Origin: Struthidea cinerea
Lineage: Eukaryota; Chordata; Aves; Passeriformes; Corcoracidae
Assembly: GCA_013397865.1 (NCBI GenBank)
Contig: VZTI01005024.1
Span: forward strand, 824,791 to 888,790
Direction: 5' to 3'
DNA: 64,000 nt
Part shown: positions 60,324-64,000 of the stretch, one piece after another
Layout: every line of letters starts with the position of its first letter
How positions within the stretch are numbered: position 1 is the first letter of the stretch
The notes under the pieces: model-generated
Told to the model about the DNA's origin: nothing
Seen by the model: the letters and a program-made list of their open reading frames with translations, nothing else
Databases searched by the model: none
Program-made: the position numbers and the translations under genes

Positions 60324-63300
60324 TTGCATTTGGAATGAGTATTGTCAAACATGTGAGCCTTGAAAGAAAATCCCTGTGGACGAATGAAGATATCAGGAGA
60401 GATACAAAAAATTCTGTGGTTTTATTTTACCTGGAGACATTAAGTTACAACTAGATGGAACAGAACATAAGCTTATTTAAAGGTTGGTTTGGGGCTATAA
60501 GGTCATGGGATAGAATATGAAACTTTGATCTGGGAAACTGACATTATGTAGCTAATGTCTATTATTTTATGAAAAGAGTTAACAAGAGAGTACTCCAAGA
60601 AACATTTTACTTTTAGGTGCAACAAATATACTATCAAAAATAGAGTTTGTAACCAAACTTTATAGGATAGTTACCAAATAGCTCTGCTGTTTCACTAAGT
60701 TACAGAAGATGTGGAAAATGAAGGATTTCTCACTAACGTATTATATAAATATAATGTGCTTATTAATTTACCTATTTCTTACCATTCTGCAGGTGGTGTG
60801 GAGTTAAACCAAAAGAAATTTCTGTGGAGAAAATGAAAGGAAATGAAACTATTATAAAGATCAGGAAAGAAATGACAGACTTTTTTTTCCCAAATACTCC
60901 TCAGAAATATGCAGGTGAACAGACTTTAGATAATGCTATCTCATCTACTATAATGAAGCCAGTGATTTATTTTCTAGGGCAGTGAGGCTAGGGACATAAC
61001 TTACGCCTGAAGGGACATGTTACAGTTAAATATTATTTCTAAAGAGGGAGATAGAAACAAAAAGAAGCTGAGTGGAATAGCATGCACGGATAGGACCTTA
61101 GTCCATTCCTGTCCCTGGTTTGGCACTGGTTTCTGTGATGTGCTCACCCTGGTTGTCTGGCTTTAGTCATGACCCCAAAAATACACAGTTCCCCAATCTC
61201 AAAGAGAAGGTGCTGAGACAGTTCAGCACAATTTTTTGTTTGCTGCTACACAGATCTGGGTGCAACTGGGCAAAGAGAAGTCCACACATACTTGCAAACT
61301 AAGCATAAATTTAGAAAAAATCTCGTGTAAGCTTGTTATTTCAGCCCTGCTCTGTGCATACTGTTTGTGTTTGGCTGAACATAAAAAGCATTGTATTTTA
61401 AAAAACCTATTTTGGGATTAGTTTAGTTAACGGAGGGACAGAGAGAAGCTTTCAGCAGAGTCCTCTGTATGATCTGTGACTGTTCTGCTGTGATGGGAAA
61501 ACTGCTAAGTCCAGTTTGAGTATGGTCAAACAAAATTTTTCTCTCTTGTAAGAAGCAATGCAGGTCTTATGACCTGAGGGTGAGGTGTGAGACAAATTAC
61601 AAAGGAATGTAAAACACAGCTTGTCCTGTAACAGGAGCCTGACAGACACCCCAGGCCCCCGTGAAACAACTGAGGTGGCAGTGAAGCGACACACGGCCTC
61701 ACTGAAAGGAGCCTGGACTGAACTGAGTCTGGCTTGGGCAGACAAGGGCAAGACACAGGGTTTGGCCAGGGAGCAGGTACATGTTCAAAAGCCAGTTAGG
61801 TCAGGCACAGGCTTCACTCAGGCTCTAGCAAGCAATCTCAGATCAATGATAAATGAAAAGGGAGCTGAGATATTTCATACCCGTTATCTCCTTGCAATCA
61901 TCTTAGATTGCCTCTCAGAGGCAGAGGCTCATTGCTAGTTTATTGACAAGCAGTGACAAGTCACTACTTCTAGCTCCCCCATCAAGCACTTTTTTCACTT
62001 AGCTGTTCATAGATCGCTGCTTTTCATAAGCAAGTCTGGAGATGAACATTTCATCTTGCAGCTATCACTGGCCAAGCTTCATGAATATGTTCTTGCACAG
62101 GGTAAAAGTCCTTTTACACCTTGTTTCCACACCCCAACTATTACAGTGCAAATCAGAGCTCTGTACAGTTCCCCATTGTTCTGGAAACTTGTCCTTATGA
62201 ATACAGGTTGATACAGTCTTCAAAGAAATAATTTTTTCAAGCTGGGGACTTATTTTTATTATCACCTTAAGTAGGGCATTAGGCTTAGGTATTTTTTAAA
62301 CCATGCAAACTCTTCCAAATATGTTGGCAGACAAATAGAGGAACTTGTAGTTGGTTGTGCTTTGTAAAAAAACTGTGTAAAAATAGGTGAGCAAAAGTAC
62401 CCAAGAATTATGTAGAAATGTTCTCATTAGTGAGGTCACAGAACATACTGGCTTATGGGTGTAATTCTTAAGGTCAAAAGTCCCCAAATCCCATGAGGCA
62501 TCTGTAATGGAGGAGAATGCTTTAAAAAACATGGTACAAATCCTGTGATCCACTTAATGGATCTTAAATCTCTCTAAGGTTAAATTGGCACAATCTGTGG
62601 GGTTATTGTCCAGCATTCTTCAAAATCACCTCTGTTGGTATTTATAAAAAATGAGAAGGAAATGTAGTATGAATGCTATTTTTCATACTGAATATAATGT
62701 TTGCATCTATTGCTCCTTTTCAATGGTTTTGGGTTATATGCACCGTGCTTTTAAAGGTTCTGAGTGAGCCAGGACACCTGACTGATGTTCTACTAAAAAA
62801 AACAAACAAACAAACAAAAAAGAAACCAAGAAGGAAAAGCCTTTTTAGTATGCCAAGGGCCTTTAAAACTGTCACTTTGACCTTTAACACTGGTACCTGA
62901 GAAAAAAGAAAAGTAAATTGGGGCAGTAGGTAGTAGTGCTTCCCTAGAGGATCCCATCCTTTTTTTCTCAAATGAGCAGATGGGTAGATGATCCAAGGAT
63001 GACGTGACAATATTAATCTGAGAAGACCCTGATGATTCAATCTCTCTGAGCACAGAGTCTCATATTACTCAGTCAAAATGAATAACCTTGTGGCTATTAG
63101 AAAGATGTAGACCTGTAGAAGTCATGTTTAAACTCTCTAAAATGCTCCATAGTTACCCAAGAGTTACTAGCTGTCCATGTAGCTGCAGCTATTATTTTAA
63201 ATGCGAGTAATATTTTTAAAGTAGGCGTATAGGTGGGGAAAAAAGTGAATATTTGGCATTTACTCTGGTTACTCTGATTAGATTACAGACCATTATAAAA

Positions 63301-64000
63301 ATTGTTCTGTAATGATAAAATTCTGCAAATAAGAGGAACCATATGTTTTATCACCTGCACACCTACAAAAGGACAATCTGAAACCCTGTATTTTATCTCT
63401 TCTTCTGTATGACGCACTCTTTCCAAAACCACACTGAATACACCCAGAGTAAAGTTCAACCTAAGACAGACACTTCCTCACTCAGAAGCAATCTTGTAGA
63501 GTAACTTTCTTCCATTCTGACACTGCCTGTGGATTCTAAATCCATACAAACTGCAAAATGAAGAACACTAAAAGTTATAACTGAAAAAAGCAATTGCCCT
63601 ACTTCATTAATTCCACCACAATTCCATGTGTGATTTACACTCATATTCCCACTTTAACTTCCCTTCAGCCCATAAAATGTTTTGACGTCTAATATATATT
63701 ACTTCAGGTACTCCTCTGACTTTGCTGAAGACAGAAAATAAATCTGCCCCTTGTCTTTCTAATTGCTGGCATTCTTTAGTGCATAGCAAAGATTTTTCAC
63801 ACTTTGTGTGTGGTGATTTTCTGTTGTAGATTATTGCTTTATATTGAAATAACAGTATCAAATTAATTTGTCTGATCCCTGGAGCTGAATTCCAACCACC
63901 AGGTCACATAGGGAATATATATTTTATTTATAATTCATTTACTACTGACAATCATAGTGGCAATTTCATTAAATGAAACATATCCCAAGCCTAAAAGCCT
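60324..64000. other. Unique AT-rich stretch, no gene recognised
   Basis: No gene, RNA gene or transposon is recognised apart from the AAAC repeat at 62796. Opposed frames at 61.45-61.94 kb are in slightly G+C-richer DNA and show no known domain. Confidence 0.65.
62796..62822. repeat. (AAAC)n simple repeat
   Basis: A short A-rich tract holds four AAAC-type units. It may be the tail of an old retroposon, but nothing upstream is recognisable. Confidence 0.88.

Noticed and set aside
60137..60363. Frames with repeated Asp-Gly-Trp-Met or His-Pro-Ser-Ile units
   Set aside because: They are direct translations of the CATC microsatellite.
1..64000. CRISPR arrays, operons, phage or other prokaryotic systems
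   Set aside because: No regularly spaced direct repeats with unique spacers and no dense coding exist; the repeats are those of a bird genome.

Overview
The window reads as AT-rich nuclear DNA from a bird, with no protein-coding gene that I can recognise. The organism call rests on the interspersed repeats. There are three clear 3' fragments of CR1 LINEs (the dominant avian LINE), one degraded LTR-type remnant that resembles avian ERVL families, and one short element with an isoleucine-tRNA-like head and a CR1-like tail. That last structure matches the tRNA-Ile/CR1 SINEs (TguSINE1 type) described from passerines, so a songbird is the best guess. This is family recognition by eye, not a database search.

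Layout: 1-10.4 kb is unique AT-rich sequence with a GA and a GT microsatellite. At 10.41-10.78 kb lies a CR1 3' end. At 12.04-12.09 kb there is an assembly gap next to poly-T, and at 13.23-13.44 kb a 46-bp pyrimidine minisatellite containing one N, with signs of a false duplication. At 17.10-18.35 kb two CR1 3' ends lie head to tail; the first keeps a broken piece of the reverse-transcriptase ORF. A 24-bp perfect palindrome is at 18.58 kb. An LTR-type remnant lies at 21.35-21.72 kb, the tRNA-headed SINE at 22.35-22.49 kb, and a doubtful CR1 scrap at 23.3 kb. From 24 to 64 kb the sequence is almost free of recognisable transposons. It carries simple repeats (ATTTTT, ATTTT, poly-T, a G-quadruplex-type GGGA tract, CCCTCT with a second gap, CATC, AAAC). 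It also has several stretches whose texture (clustered homeodomain- and octamer-like motifs, little simple sequence) suggests conserved noncoding elements, but that is inference only.

The longest open frame is about 170 codons and belongs to the CR1 at 17.1 kb. All others are short, overlap frames on both strands, and lack recognisable domains. The window is therefore most likely a gene desert or the inside of a very long intron. I found no convincing new biological system. The best leads are candidate regulatory blocks (28.2, 42.8, 44.4-45.0, 47.7 and 55.2 kb), unusual palindromes (18.58 and 29.17 kb) and assembly questions at 13.3, 40.15 and 56.65 kb.
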